From assembly GCA_013396635.1 (NCBI GenBank), contig WBMW01003911.1:998920-1062919 (forward strand): DNA of 64,000 bases, given 5' to 3'. Positions 49,882-62,782 of this stretch are shown here, piece by piece; position 1 is the first letter of the stretch, and each line of letters begins with the position of its first letter. The stretch comes from Penelope pileata (Eukaryota > Chordata > Aves > Galliformes > Cracidae). Both the position numbers and the translations under genes were made by a program. The notes below the pieces were generated by a model, which saw only the letters and a program-made list of their open reading frames with translations, was not told the origin of the DNA and searched no databases.

Positions 49882-52093
49882 GCACCGGCCGGGCCGCAGG
49901 AAGGACGCGCCGCGACCCAGCGCTCGCTGCCTAACTTCGGCAACTTCCCCGGACGAGCCCCGGCCAAAACCCGGCACCGGATCCCGCCCGCCCGGCGGCC
50001 GGGAGCGGAGCCTCCGCCCGCAGACGGCAGCGGCAAAGCGAGAGCGGGCGGCGGGAGCCGGAACGGGGGCGGCCGCAGCAAAAGCCCGGAGCGGAGCGCC
50101 GGTCCGACGCGGATCGGGCGGCCAGCACTCCCCCGGCGGCTCCCGGCCCTTCCTGCCCGTGCCTTCCGAGCGTTACAGCCCCCGGTTCAGCCGTCGCCCA
50201 GGTGGGGAAGTGCCCGAACCTGAGCTGAACTTCAGCCAGAGATGGAGCAGGCAGAGTCTGACCATTCGGGCCAACACGAGGGAGTCACCAGGAATCAGTT
50301 TTATTGGAAAGGCTTCACAGCCTGCATTGTGTCTTCCTCTGATCTTCATTCCCTACCACTGCTGGGGTTTTTTCAGCTCGGTTTCATGCTTATGCTGATG
50401 CTCACAACCCACCTCTGCGCTGTGTGTTCCTCACCCAGTGGTCACTGCTCGCTGCTATCTACATCTGGCACAAAACAGTGGGATCCCTCTTTCTCAACTC
50501 CTCTCTCATAGGGGTTTTCTAGAAGCTCTGCTTTACTGGCCTCTTCCTCAGTCATCACTCCAGCAAGAAAAAAGATATGGAGGGGAAGGATGCAACAAGC
50601 AAACAGTATCAATATAGAAGTATTCACACCACTCACACTGACTCTCATACCTCTACCTCACACTCATTTCCTCCAAAGTAAAATCCCTAGAAAACAGCAC
50701 AGCCTATTATCTTTGTAGGTTGATGTTTCTCTTCTTTGATTAAAATTGGAACACTATCCCACGATAATTAATATCTGGAAATTACACCAGATGACTGCAA
50801 AGCCACAGCTGTGTCTCCATGGGACAGCAGCTGCGGAGCCTGTCAGCATTTGGGGGGCACAGAAGAGGAGAATGCCTGGGTTCCTATAAATCCCCAGAGG
50901 AAGGGCAGGAAGTTAGAAGGTAACGGGCAGCTCTGCTCTATGTGGTTATGGACCTCTACAGCCTGGCTCCTGTGAGAGGCGGGCAGGCTTTCCAAACACA
51001 CGGACACCACGCGTGACCACGCTGTCTGGAGTCAGAGTGCAAGAATTGCTCAAGGTAATTGCTGTGGCCTCTGCAAATTAAAATAATAATGAGCTCCATT
51101 CAGTCAACACCGGATTGGTGTGGTCACACGTAGGTCTTTGCTGGTGTTGAGTGTTCTGTGCTTCCTGCAAAGAAATCCTGTCCTGGATGCCTCCAACCAC
51201 CTGAGTTGAAACAGCTAGCTCCTGGCCTCAGACAATAACAACAGCACTCACCAGCTCGCTGCTCATGAACTGTGGTACTGGAGATTTCTGTGAATCTGGA
51301 CACGACAGCTCCCAGGAGGAAACAGCTATCTGCTTCTAAGCTAGAATCAGAATTTCATAAGGACATGGAGAACAGTATTATGCTATTATTTGAAAGTGTA
51401 ACAGGATTTTGTATGATTCTAGGCATTGACATTTTGGCAAATGGGTACCAGATCTTAGTGTTCAATATTGTTTCTTTCAAAGTAAAATGCCCAAGGTTAA
51501 ATCTACATGGGACAAACATCTTTGTAAGACACTGTAAGTGTACAATGTGACTTGTTCTAGTACAGTTGAATTTGAAGCTGTGCTACAACTAGACAGTTTA
51601 GAAGGGCCTCACACAAGTGAGGAGCAGACACTAATGACCTCCGTGTTTCATACAGCTCTTATAGTCACCAAGTACCTTTAGTAAGGCCAATAACGTTTTA
51701 ATCAGCCTCACTGGTCTCCCAGGAAATAACATCTAAGTGTCCATGCCTTCCTTTGTTACAGCACTGTTTAAGGCTCAGCGCATAGGAAGCCCACTATTTT
51801 TTTCTGAAACAACACACAGGTATTCCGTGTGACCTGTTCTGCTTGTTCTAGGAAAAGCATGATAACAGCCCCTGAGCGCTCAGCTCAGGAGCTGACTGGA
51901 GCTGTGACTCACCCCTGCCTCCTGCACACCTCAACACCAGATGACTTAGCCAGCTCTCTGGAATGTCAGCGCCAGGCAGATGAGGAGCTCCAGCATTACA
52001 AACACCAAATGAAGGATTGAAATAGCAGGATAAAAACCCTTGGATTTTCACAGAAAAAAAAAAAAAGAATCATATGCACAAACACACAACATC

Positions 52094-52131
52094 GGGGGGG
52101 GGGGGGGGGGGGGAANNNNNNNNNNNNNNNN
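52094..52131. repeat. 20-base G homopolymer followed by a 16-base N gap
   Basis: Twenty consecutive G (52094-52113), AA, then 16 N (52116-52131). A-rich tracts lie on both sides (about 52052-52066 and 52135-52146). This marks an unresolved assembly position, probably a G-tract where sequencing failed. Confidence 0.95.
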
Positions 52132-54186
52132 AGGAAAAAAAAAAAAGAATTGCAACTCTCTGATCAAAGAATGGAAATGAAAGAGAATTGCTCACAGGTA
52201 AGCACAGCCTGTCTTAGGCTGCCCAGGTTTCAGAAAGCCAGGCACCAGCTGGACTCCTGACACACAACAGCATTTTACCACGCTTTTGCTACTAAGAGAT
52301 CCCTCCTGGGAAATGAGAAAGATCAGCACAAAACTCTGGTGACCTTTTGGACTGAAGGTATCTTTTATCAGAGATCTCAGAGTACTTTCCAGGACTAATG
52401 ACACAAGTTGTTTTAAGAAATCCCAACTGCAGGTGTGTCTCTAACCAGTAATACACCCCAGGATATGCTTTGTGCGCTCTTTACGTTACGCGCAGCTGCA
52501 ACTTTTCTGAATGTGGGCTTCCTGATAGGCTGTTATGTTTTAAGGCCACAGGAGACCATTAAAATAATCTAGCTTGACCTTCTTCATAAGATCTTCCACA
52601 GGCATCTGTTACTTTTTTGCATGAAGCCTGTAATGCCGGAGTCCTACAGTGTATCTTCTAGGGAGATGTCTAGTTAGTAGCAAATGTAGAGATTGCTATG
52701 AAAACTGCAGACAAATGACTGATCTGCTAATTCCTCTTGTGCTGTGCTCTTGACTCCTCTGGTGGCTTGCAGACTTTCACAGCTACAGCTGCCTGGAAAA
52801 TGTTTTAAAGGGGGCTGTGGGAGGATCAAATTTATACAAAACTGTGGCAGTTTTAAAGGAGCACAAACTGGGATGTTAAGGTATCTTTGCATATTAACTG
52901 ATATGAACAGAATTTTCTGTTCTGGTGGTCTTATGTCACATAGAAATAAAGTACAGGATGGAATAATTGGTTTTACCTCTTTGTTTTGGGGAAATGATGC
53001 AATTTGTATTGCAAATATTCAGAATCCCAAAAAGCAAAGCTATTTTTGAACTATGATAGTTAGATTTTTTATTAAGAGACTCAAATGCTACAGGTGATAA
53101 AAACCTGAATAAGACTTGAGTGAATCTCTTTGAAACAATTACGTTTGATGGAACTGACAAATTTAAAATGCAGCAGTGCGACAGACACATCTATACCATT
53201 AAAAAGTAAACACATTTTATTTTTTCATTAAGACTGTAAGCATATTTTCTCTAATTTGTACGAGCCAATCTCATGGAGCTATACCTCAAACCCCAAAAGA
53301 ATTAGACAAAATGTAGATAAATTTAAAAAATGTCACTTGGATCCCTTCTAAGCTAGATGGATGACACACAGCTGAATAACATTTTTTCACATTGTATTTA
53401 ACTTTTAGTTCAAGATATTTGAAAAGCAGAAAGATCTTCAACAAGCATTAATTTGACAAGTTACCCTGCTAGTGTAATAGCTGAAGATGTAGCCATTCCT
53501 TGTACAGCTTAAGACGTGCTCGGACAGAAATAGAACAAGCAATACCGCTGATGGAACAGCAACAGTCTTCATTATAAATTAAACACATCAATATTGTAAT
53601 GTGTACTGTATATTCAACAAAATGAAGATTGGAAACTAATATGTTTACAAAGCAGCAAGCAAAAAAGCTTATGCCAAGGGATTCCTTTGTTCCGGTTTTC
53701 CTCAGGCATGTTATCTATATTGTAAGCCCAGTGAATACAATTTGCCTTTCTAAAACAATTACAGGTCTACTATGTTTTCAATAAATATAAAATATATTTT
53801 AAAAATCTACGCACTGAATTCCCAGCATTTGGCTAACATAAAACTAATTCACTCTACACATCGGGAAAGTTATTAATTCATTTCAGAATTATGGGATACG
53901 TGAAGTAATTAGGTAAAAGAGCACGGTATCGACCCTTACAATTGTCTTCCTCTCATAAAATGGTTTGTCTTTATCTAAGACAAACTCATGACTATTTATG
54001 GCATTATGCCATTTTTAGGGCATTACTGTAAATCTTGAGCCTCTCCCTCTTTTGTTCTCCTGTTTCCTTTTCTCTCCTTATAAACTCTTAGCTCTTCTCA
54101 ATTTTCTTTCTATTCTTAATCGCAACCCTAAGAACATCAACATGGTTTGGAAATAATGCATTGATGCAATAATATGGGCCGTAAGT

Positions 54187-54203
54187 AACAACAACAACAA
54201 CAA
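54187..54203 (+). repeat. (AAC)n microsatellite
   Basis: About five to six copies of the AAC/ACA triplet in an intergenic, AT-rich setting. It is short and uninterrupted. Confidence 0.85.
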
Positions 54204-57200
54204 AATAACACTCAAAGGTGAGCAATGATTCAAGCACTAAAATAACAAAACACATTTAAATTCATCCTTATTCAGGACAACACAACAGTCGTGCTTACAC
54301 TAGCAAACATCTGTCTGAAGTCATACTCCACTTGGTTTCAGCAATAATATCGCTCATGTACATCAGTTGCAGCAAGGAGACAACTGGTGACAGAACAGAG
54401 ATGTCACCTGGGTTATAGTACTGTGACTGCCAAAGGGATGGTGAGGAGATGGGTCAAAAGCCTTAACAATGATGGAAAATCAATGATATTTGAAAAAGTG
54501 TTAATGATTTTGTCCTTAGTAGACAAGGACAGGGCTGATTTGACTACGCTAGCTAACCATGATTAAGCTATATTTAAAACTGTGCTAATTAAAAATGTGT
54601 TTCAATGCCTTTGTTGCTATGGAAAAGATCATAAATTATTGACAATATAGTGAGAAATGAGAGCAAAGCATTACTTGCCTCCATCGGTACCAAGCATGTA
54701 TGTAAGAGACTGCAGGCTGTACTTTGTGAAGGCTATCAGATGGCACAGTGCAGTCCCTTCTGCAAAATGAAGGAATTTGGTGTGGTTTGGTAGGAATTTC
54801 TTTTTGCTGCTCTCCTCCTGCTCAAAATCAGTCCTGCTGTATGTCCATAGATGAGAAACCACCACCTCGTGGGATTATTTTTGATTTAATGCTCTGTAGC
54901 AGGGAGAGGAATCTGTTCTGTTCCTTGGCCAACTATTGCACAACACTAGCAGGCAAAATGTTCCTTTAAGTGCAAAACAAATATTCCCACTGTTGTCAGC
55001 ATGTAAGAATGAGGAATGCTGCCTTAAAACCTCCCTTTCTTTTCTAGACTCCTGAACTACTGACATGTAATTAGAATACCTGTGTTCACATCACCTTTCC
55101 TTTTCAATTCTTCCACATGAGTTTGGTATTGTGAACCTTAGTACTATAACGTGGCTGATGAGGTAGCACCTAAAATATGCTCCTTTGTGAAAAATGTTTT
55201 AAACCCATTCAAGAAATATCACTGTTAAATACTAAAACCTGAATATTATCATATTGCTGCAAAGTATGGGTGCAGTAAGAAGTTCAAAATTTAATGTATG
55301 TTCATGTTTGGTTGCATGCACACGCAACTGAAACATGAAATACCATTAGAGATGACCAAATTATTTCTTTAATGACTCATTTGTTTTCTGTTTTGTCTTG
55401 AGATTAAGTTGCAAAACTAATGCAGCAATGATTCAGCCTTAGTGGAAGCGTTCAAGGTGTGCATGTGACTGATCAAATGCAAAAGAACATGAGTGGAATT
55501 TGAACTCCACCAGCTGACAAGGACTTGCATACCTCTGTGTGACCTTACGATTCTTTTCTATTGTTTGAAGTAGGAAAATTGCAGCAGAGTCACCTCTTGC
55601 ATGCAACAGATATAACTACAAAGGTCTGGAGACTGTCTATCAAGAAGTGCCTTTACTGAGTTTTAGTAGCAATTAAAGCAGTTGTGAAAAATACTTCCAG
55701 TGTTGTCATCGTCCTGACTAAGAAAACTACATCACGGATTTCAGTGGTTTCATGACAGCTTTTTGATGAAACTTCTTCAGTTTACAAATAAAATTACATT
55801 TAAAAATACTCTGGACTTATAAATGCTTTCCAGAATCTGAAAAATGATCTGAGTTAATTCCTGCTGTTATTGGTAAGATTAATTTACATGAGATGCACAG
55901 AAGCTAAGAAGCAATTGAAGAACATTTACTATTTATATATCTCTGATATAGAGATGTATGCATTATGTAAAGGTATCAAACCAGATTTTCAGATTCCTAT
56001 ATCAGATTAATTTGTGACATGACAAAAAAAAAATTGTCCTTCTTTAGAAGGATAAACCCCAAAGTGCTCACGTAACAAATGGATATGAGTTATGGAAATG
56101 ACACAAAAAACACTGAGGTCTAAAAGAAGAAAGTAACAATGTTTTCAGTATAAAGCAGAGGAAGAAAACACGTAAGCTAGATAAGATCAGATAACTACAT
56201 GAGTTTCGCAGAAAAAGAGGATGTGCTCTTCCTAAAAGAATCTGCACGATTCAAAGGCATGCCAATTCCAAAGCTGAAACGTTCTTGATTGTTGGTCTCT
56301 TCCTGTTTACTGAAGAGATATAAATAGTTCCTGTTTAAATCAAGTTTACCCTAGTGAATTTACTTACAGAAATATTTGAAAAAAATGATGGAATGAGCTT
56401 TTCTCTCCTTTTCTTGTGATAGCTCTAGATGATGGTAAATTACATATATACAGACAAGCTGGAGAAAAAATACTTGGAAATCATCAGTAGAGCTATGTAG
56501 TTGACTGTAAAATGAATCTATCAGTTACTAATCAAGAATTGGAGATAAATCATATCTCCAATTCTCCTCAGCAGGGAGTAAGTCCAATGCTAGAAATTAG
56601 CTGTGAGTCTCCTGCACAGGACTACAAAACAGATCTATTAGCCAGGTGACACAAATATCAGCCCAAAACCACAAACTATACAGGTACCTGGCAGAGACCA
56701 AGGTCAAATAACCCTGTATTGTAGTATTTATAAGTATCCGCTGTTTATTCTTGCCTTTCAAGTCTCCTTATTTTTGTAGTTGTGATTCTCAGGTACACAA
56801 GATGCCTGATAACTTTAAGTAACAGGAGTCTGTCGAAGGCCTGGGTGGCATCACAAAATATTCAAATTCTATTCATTAAAAAAAGGCAATATATCTAATT
56901 CTGATAATTTCAAATCCTTTCTTTCAGCATATGGAATTCCTACAATCACAATCACAGATATCCTCAGTATGGGATTGAGACATGCATTGACAGATTAATT
57001 GGAAAGATTAATTGAGTTACCAATACTGACACACAGACACAGGCTTTGAAAAGCCTTGGTGTGATAGATCTGTCTTTTGGAAAAATAAGGTACAGGAAAC
57101 AAAGCCAATGTGCATGGTATCTCAGAAGGAGTAGTCACTAATTAAAATAATGAGACAAATGACCTATTTTGCTTTGTTTTAAGCATTGTATTTATCACAT

Positions 57201-60087
57201 GCATTGGACAGCAAATTGGAGCAGATGCTTCAGCCAGGCTTTCTCGCTTCCAAGCAAGGCTTGAAAAACAGAAGAGTATCCAAAAACTGCTTCAGAACCT
57301 GGATGAAGCAGCTTTTAATCAAGCGCTCTGACAGATGCACCAAAGCTTATATTGCTTGCTTGGGTTTCTAAGTCACTTGATAGACACATTTCCAGTCAGA
57401 TAACAGGGAATTACTGTGTTTCTTAATCCAATTTCTTCTTCAAGCAAGGTGTTAGAAGCAGGACAGGGGGCTTGGCCTGTGAAACAACTGGCACAGATGA
57501 AAGCCAGCCAGATGGTGTTCGTCTAAAAGATTTCTCTTCCCAAAATATAGCACCCACACTCTTGGCAGGTTCTAAAAACAGCAGAGAACCTCCCCCTTGT
57601 CTCTCTCCACCATACTATTATTTTATATGACTTTTTTACATGCCTGCAATTTTGTCCCCCGCCCCTGTAGCTTTGTAGTGTCTTGACAAACTGTTCATAT
57701 GAGGGAAGCATTTATTCTACTAACAAGATCCAAACTGGCAAATTTTTTTATTCATCTTTTTTCTTGTAGGTATCTTAATTTTGTAACATTGCTTAAAAAA
57801 AAAAAAAAAGTTAATCAAGTCCCAAAAAGGTTATGGGAATAAGTTAGAAAGTAATACAATTTAATATTTGAGTAAGCAATGTAACATCAAGACCTACTTC
57901 TGATCAGATGAACAGATGAAATACATTACAAAAAGTAAGATGTCTAAAATTTCAGATATGCAGAGTGCACGTGCAATTATAACAATGTATGCTACCTAGA
58001 GCAGAAAGAAACATTTCCAAGCACCTCACTCAATCTGATGTCATAATGGGACTCTTCATGCATGTTGCATTAAGATCCGCCCAAACAATGTAATAGATCC
58101 ACCATTTGGTCAAGGCCCAGTTCACAATTTATTACGAACTGCGTTACTTAAGTCTGATCCCCATCACCAGACAACTCAAGCTTTGCTGATAATGCAAACA
58201 ATCTGTGCCTTTGGCTCATATGAAGACCTATAAAAAGGAAACATAACACTCTAGAAAGAGAATCTATGACAAAATGAAGTTTATTCCTCAAGTCTGCTGG
58301 TTCTAGATTTACTTCCCATGCCTGCACCATGTGAGCAAACTTTTCTTATATGCTACTCAAGCCCATAGCTTCATTGTATTCCATGAAAAGAAGAGACTAT
58401 GGTCTGTGTTACTGTGCAGCTGCAACAGAGCTGCCCAGTGCTGCTGGGAGGGAAGTGCTGTGTTCCACTGAAAACTGGACAAGGAAATGCCTAAAACTGC
58501 AAGCTGGCTGAAAGAGTAAAAGGAATTGAGTCAGCGTTCTGGGGAAAGGAAGGAATAGGGAGGGGTGGAACAAGCAGTATATTCTGAAAAAAGAAAGCAT
58601 GTTCAAAGCAGATAGCGTATTAAAAAGTTAAGTGCCACTAGTATGCCATAAATAATACAAAATCTACCTAATGTACCATTAAAGTTTATGGATCAAACCC
58701 TCTTTCGTGGCCAAGATGTACTTGCACAAAGGCTCTCAAAGAGTTGGTTAGAGCTTTCTGATTCACTACCCAGTTCACCCCTAGCACCATGTTGGGGTTG
58801 AAGATAATTCATGAGAGTAGGGAGTCAAACTGCAGTTTCTCTACTCTATAATCCCTTTAAGACACTGTTTAAATGAGCTGTAGAACTGGTTACACTATCA
58901 GCTCTTTGTCCACCAAGAACTTTTCAATCTACAAGAGAAATATCCTACCTGGGGACAATAGGTGATTTTCTCTCATTCTGCACTGCCCAAGCACTGTACA
59001 AGGGACATGGCTTTCTGCTTACATCCTTTCTCAGGTTTCTCCAGCTGTATGAATGCTTACACTTCTCCAAAATGAACAGAATTTATTTGGATGGATGATT
59101 GCATATCCATGTTTACAGACAGCTAGACCGCAAATCCAATTCAAATTCCTTGTGTTCTGGGGAACTGTATCCCTGGATGCAAAGTGCCTTCTGAGCATGC
59201 ATAATTTGAAACAGATGGCTTGACAGACGAGCTGCCAGATGCACAAGGCCCATTCAAATGCCACCCAAAAAGTAAAAGTTAAGTGGGAGGGAAGTTTTCC
59301 TTGTCTCACTTTTAGATAAGCAGGGCCAACCTTCTTGGAAGATGCTCTTTACTCATTTTCTACCTTTCTACTGATTCTTTTCAAATTAGGCATGCTCTAG
59401 AAAACAAATTAATCTTTACCAGCTAGCAAGATTTTCTATTTTCCAATTTTTTGTTTGTTTTAATAAAGCTCCAGCCTCTGGAGTTAAGAGATTGAATGTG
59501 TTTTCTGAGCTTTAATTAGAAAAAGTAAATGAAAAAGCAGAAAAACATCAGACCTTGCTGGCCTTCAAGGTTGCCAAGAAAAGCTTGAAAATATAGTGTA
59601 AGTGAACCCTGAAAGTTCAGAAACCAAAATTCCCTTTAAACTTATGCTTTGGTTGGCAGACTTTAAGCACAAACAAGTCAAAGTACCTATGATATTAAGT
59701 CTACTGATTTCCCATTTAAACAATCTAATATAGGACCAGCTTCCAGAAAGTTCTCTACAGCCTGTAATAGTTCCTAGTCCTTCCACAGGACCCCTTGCCA
59801 AACACTTGGTTCACAGCTTGCACCATTCCTGCAGGCATTATTATGTCTTAGGCAACACTTCCACTGTAAAGTAAACTTGATTTAAAGCTACCATATGTCT
59901 TGATTTGCCAGTTTTTTCCATCTGGGATTTCTTTCTGAGGACACACGTACATCTATCTACATATATATATATGTGTCTATTCATCTGTCCATCCCCCTAA
60001 ACTCTGTCTAGTTGTCTGCATCCTGACACAGTACAGTCAAAACCCACTGCTTATCTCTGGAAATCTTTGAAGTACTATAAAGCTAAA

Positions 60088-60126
60088 ATTAAGAATTCAA
60101 GATTAAGAATTAAGGATTCAAGATTA
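60088..60126. repeat. imperfect short tandem repeat, ATTCAAGATTAAG-type units
   Basis: The words AAGAATTCAAGATT and AAGGATTCAAGATT recur within about 40 bases, followed by a run of A. It looks like a small diverged tandem repeat. Confidence 0.7.
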
Positions 60127-61634
60127 AAAAAAAATAAATCAAAGGCATTATAAGCTGAGTTAACTCTACAGATGAGAAACATGCTCAGAGTAAGGCCAGT
60201 CTGCTACCTATATTGTGCTCCTCTTATGTTAGAAATTCAGTGCAATGAGTACATGTAATGCAAAGACTGTAGTAATTAAAGGTATGAGACATCACCCCTG
60301 ATATTCAACAGATTAAATTCCTATCCAAAAGTGTAAAGCCAAGCGGACGTAACATTTTACAGACAAAACAGGCTAATACTATCAATGTGTAAATGACACT
60401 TTGATAAGAGGAACTGTGGGTTGGATTTTGCTTTGTCTAAAATTGTCAGATACGCAAACCAAAATCTGTAAGATTGACAAAAGAAACAGTTCAGTAGCTA
60501 CTGATTCTTCTGCATTCAGAAGATCTGAATCTTTCCTCTAGTTGGCAACTAGAAACAATATAATTAGTATTACACTCTGGTTTATGCTGACTAGTTCCAA
60601 CAGAAAGCTTAGATCTTCTTCTCTTCTTAAGCACTATGAATACCAGAGCTTAACTTCTGACTATTTACATGCTTTAATCTTTAAGTCAGTGGGTAAACGT
60701 TGTTCTTCATTATGTACATGTAACCACATCAACACCAATGGGAAGCACAAGCATGAGCAACTTTTGGCCTGTTTGGTCTGAACTGGAAACACCAAACTAA
60801 ACTCATGTTCTCAGTTTTTCATGTCTTATTTCAAAAGACTTAATGTTGCTAATCTATAAACTACATCGCAAACTCAAACAGTACACTAAAACAAGCTATG
60901 TACTGTTTATACTTCAAGTTAATACACAAAGGTAAGAAACTAGCAAGTAATAAAATTTAGCAACTTCAACTTCTGCTATGGAAATTAAAGACTCGCCATA
61001 TGCTCACAAGTCTATTTTCAAAAATTAACTCCCTTGGGCAGTTAAGAAAGAAAATGATGTACCTCCTGATTTTCTGACAATCATCCAGAGAATTTAGTTA
61101 ACTTCAGTAGCATTTGCAGATTTGAATGTGGATGTCATTGTAGCATTTACTTAGAAGATACACAGCAATCACAGTTCGGCTCAGATAGTTTCTCAGAGCA
61201 CTCGGAAGCATGAATTGAACAGACTGAACATTTGAAACTTGGAAGTAAATAAATAAACCAGGCCTGAATTTTCATCAAGATCCTGGCTTACAAACTGAGT
61301 TACAGAGCTGCCACATCTCCCCTATCTGTGCTGCTGCTTACAAGCTGAATAAGACTTCTTTTCTTTCAGTCCATAACATCTGGATTTATTTCAGCAGTTC
61401 TGACAAACTTCATCTTTGGCAAAAGTCTGTGAAACTGCAAATGTTAGAAAATGAGCAAAATAAGGTTCTACAATTAAAAGGTAAAATTAGGGTATAATGT
61501 TGTTAAGGATCCCCACAGAAATTCCACTTTTCTACAGGACAAAACAACAAAAAAGCAACACTCCTTGGAAAGGTACCTATAGAGTCTCTTATTAACTGTG
61601 AGAATAAGAACATAGTTCAGGAATAGAGGCAGTG

Positions 61635-61830
61635 GATCAGAACAAAGGTCCAAATCACCCAGTGTCCCCTATCCAGCAGTGGTTAGTAGCTGTGGAAGAT
61701 GGTAGGAGCAGGTAAGCATGTAGTGAGACTGCCCTGGTGTGCTTTCCAAACCTCCAGTGACTTGCAGATCAGAAATTGCCTGAGCTTGAGTTATTAAATG
61801 GGTGTGAGTGGTTGTTCTAGTCTAGAAATC
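61635..61830. mobile_element. possible old dispersed repeat (CR1-type or similar)
   Basis: The stretch with GTGGATCAGAACAAAGGTCC, CCCAGTGTCCCCTATCCAGC and CAAACCTCCAGTGACTTGCA resembles an interspersed repeat common in sauropsid genomes (pattern: AAAGGTCCATCTAGCCCAGT ... CAGTGGCC ... CCTCCAG). The family name is uncertain. Confidence 0.4.
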
Positions 61831-62734
61831 TGAATGAATGCATACAGCATGTCCTAGGCTTTTGCCATCACACCACTAGGGTTGGAAACACAGCCAGGGT
61901 GGGCTAGAGCTTTCCCCTGATCTTTGAGGCTGTTTTTTCTCCCTGCTGATACCAAGCCCGTGAAGCTGCAGGAGGTGCTGCTGTGAACTTAGGTCTCACT
62001 TCATTTGGGGATCAGATGTGGCTGCACTCTGTACACGAGCCTGCTAGTTCACACACTGCTGAAGTCTCCTGGCAGCTCCCAAGAGCTGCAAAGTAGCTAA
62101 AGATCCATCTCCTCTCTAAATCTGAGGTCCAAGTGCTGACCATGATTTTTGGGGAGCAATTTGAGGTTACTCTGCAAATTCTGGTGGCTACCTATTTTTC
62201 TTCTCCTACATCATTTTTTGCTTGTTTCTCCATTTCCTATAGAAGAGAGAGAGTTGAGCAAGATGTAAAATTTGCTTCTGCATTTTCACCTTCATCAGAA
62301 CAATGAGGAAGCAAATCCTTTAAGCAGGCACCAAGAGGGAGCATTTCCATTCTCAGATAAAAAGCCTTCTCCAATTTTCTGGTAGGATAAGCCTCACTAC
62401 CTTTATCTCCCAATCCTTGTACAAAAACCAGCAATTCTAAAGAAACATCTTTTTAGCATTCCAAAATCAAGACAGCAATAGAGGAGCCACTATACTGTAT
62501 ATAGGGCCCTTCTTATGTAGAAATCACTGGATGTGATTCTAGATTTAAGGAAAAACAAGTTGGCCTCAAAATTCCATATTTGAAATGCAGAAGGAGCCAA
62601 GAATTCATTCCAAATTGACACAACTGAAACTTAATTTCAGCAGATACCCACTTAATGCTGCTTGCTATGGAATAAAATGAATAATAGAAGCGCTCATGAG
62701 CTCATTCTACCTATCTGTATTTTATGATTAACTG

Positions 62735-62782
62735 CTCAGTTCTAGGTCTCCTTGACTACTCAGTTCTAGGTCTCCTTGACTA
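62735..62782. repeat. 24-bp perfect tandem duplication
   Basis: The unit beginning CTCAGTTCTAGG and ending CCTTGACTA occurs twice head to tail with no mismatch (62735-62758 and 62759-62782). It is unique in appearance within the window, so probably a recent local duplication. Confidence 0.95.

Larger units (their letters stand above)
49570..50230. promoter_or_regulatory. EPS15: CpG island and EPS15 promoter region
   Basis: A sharply GC- and CpG-rich block of about 650 bases in otherwise AT-rich DNA, containing exon 1. It includes GC boxes (for example GGGGGCGG near 50065) and a NotI site (50069-50076). No TATA box is seen at a sensible distance. This is typical of a housekeeping CpG-island promoter. 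The transcription start is not visible but should lie above 49867. One undetermined base (N) occurs at 49789. Confidence 0.8.

Noticed and set aside
49525..50128. Several minus-strand frames of 65-111 codons around exon 1
   Set aside because: They are exon 1 running unspliced into intron 1, or GC-driven frames of the promoter. Only the first nine codons after 49867 are coding.
49681..50398. Two overlapping 180-codon plus-strand frames across the CpG island
   Set aside because: Arg/Pro/Ala/Gly-rich translations are the usual product of GC-rich DNA. They run antisense to EPS15 exon 1 and match no family.
52540..52660. Possible ancient repeat around AATCTAGCTTGACCTTCTTC
   Set aside because: Faint resemblance to a dispersed amniote repeat, but too short and diverged to assign without a library search.
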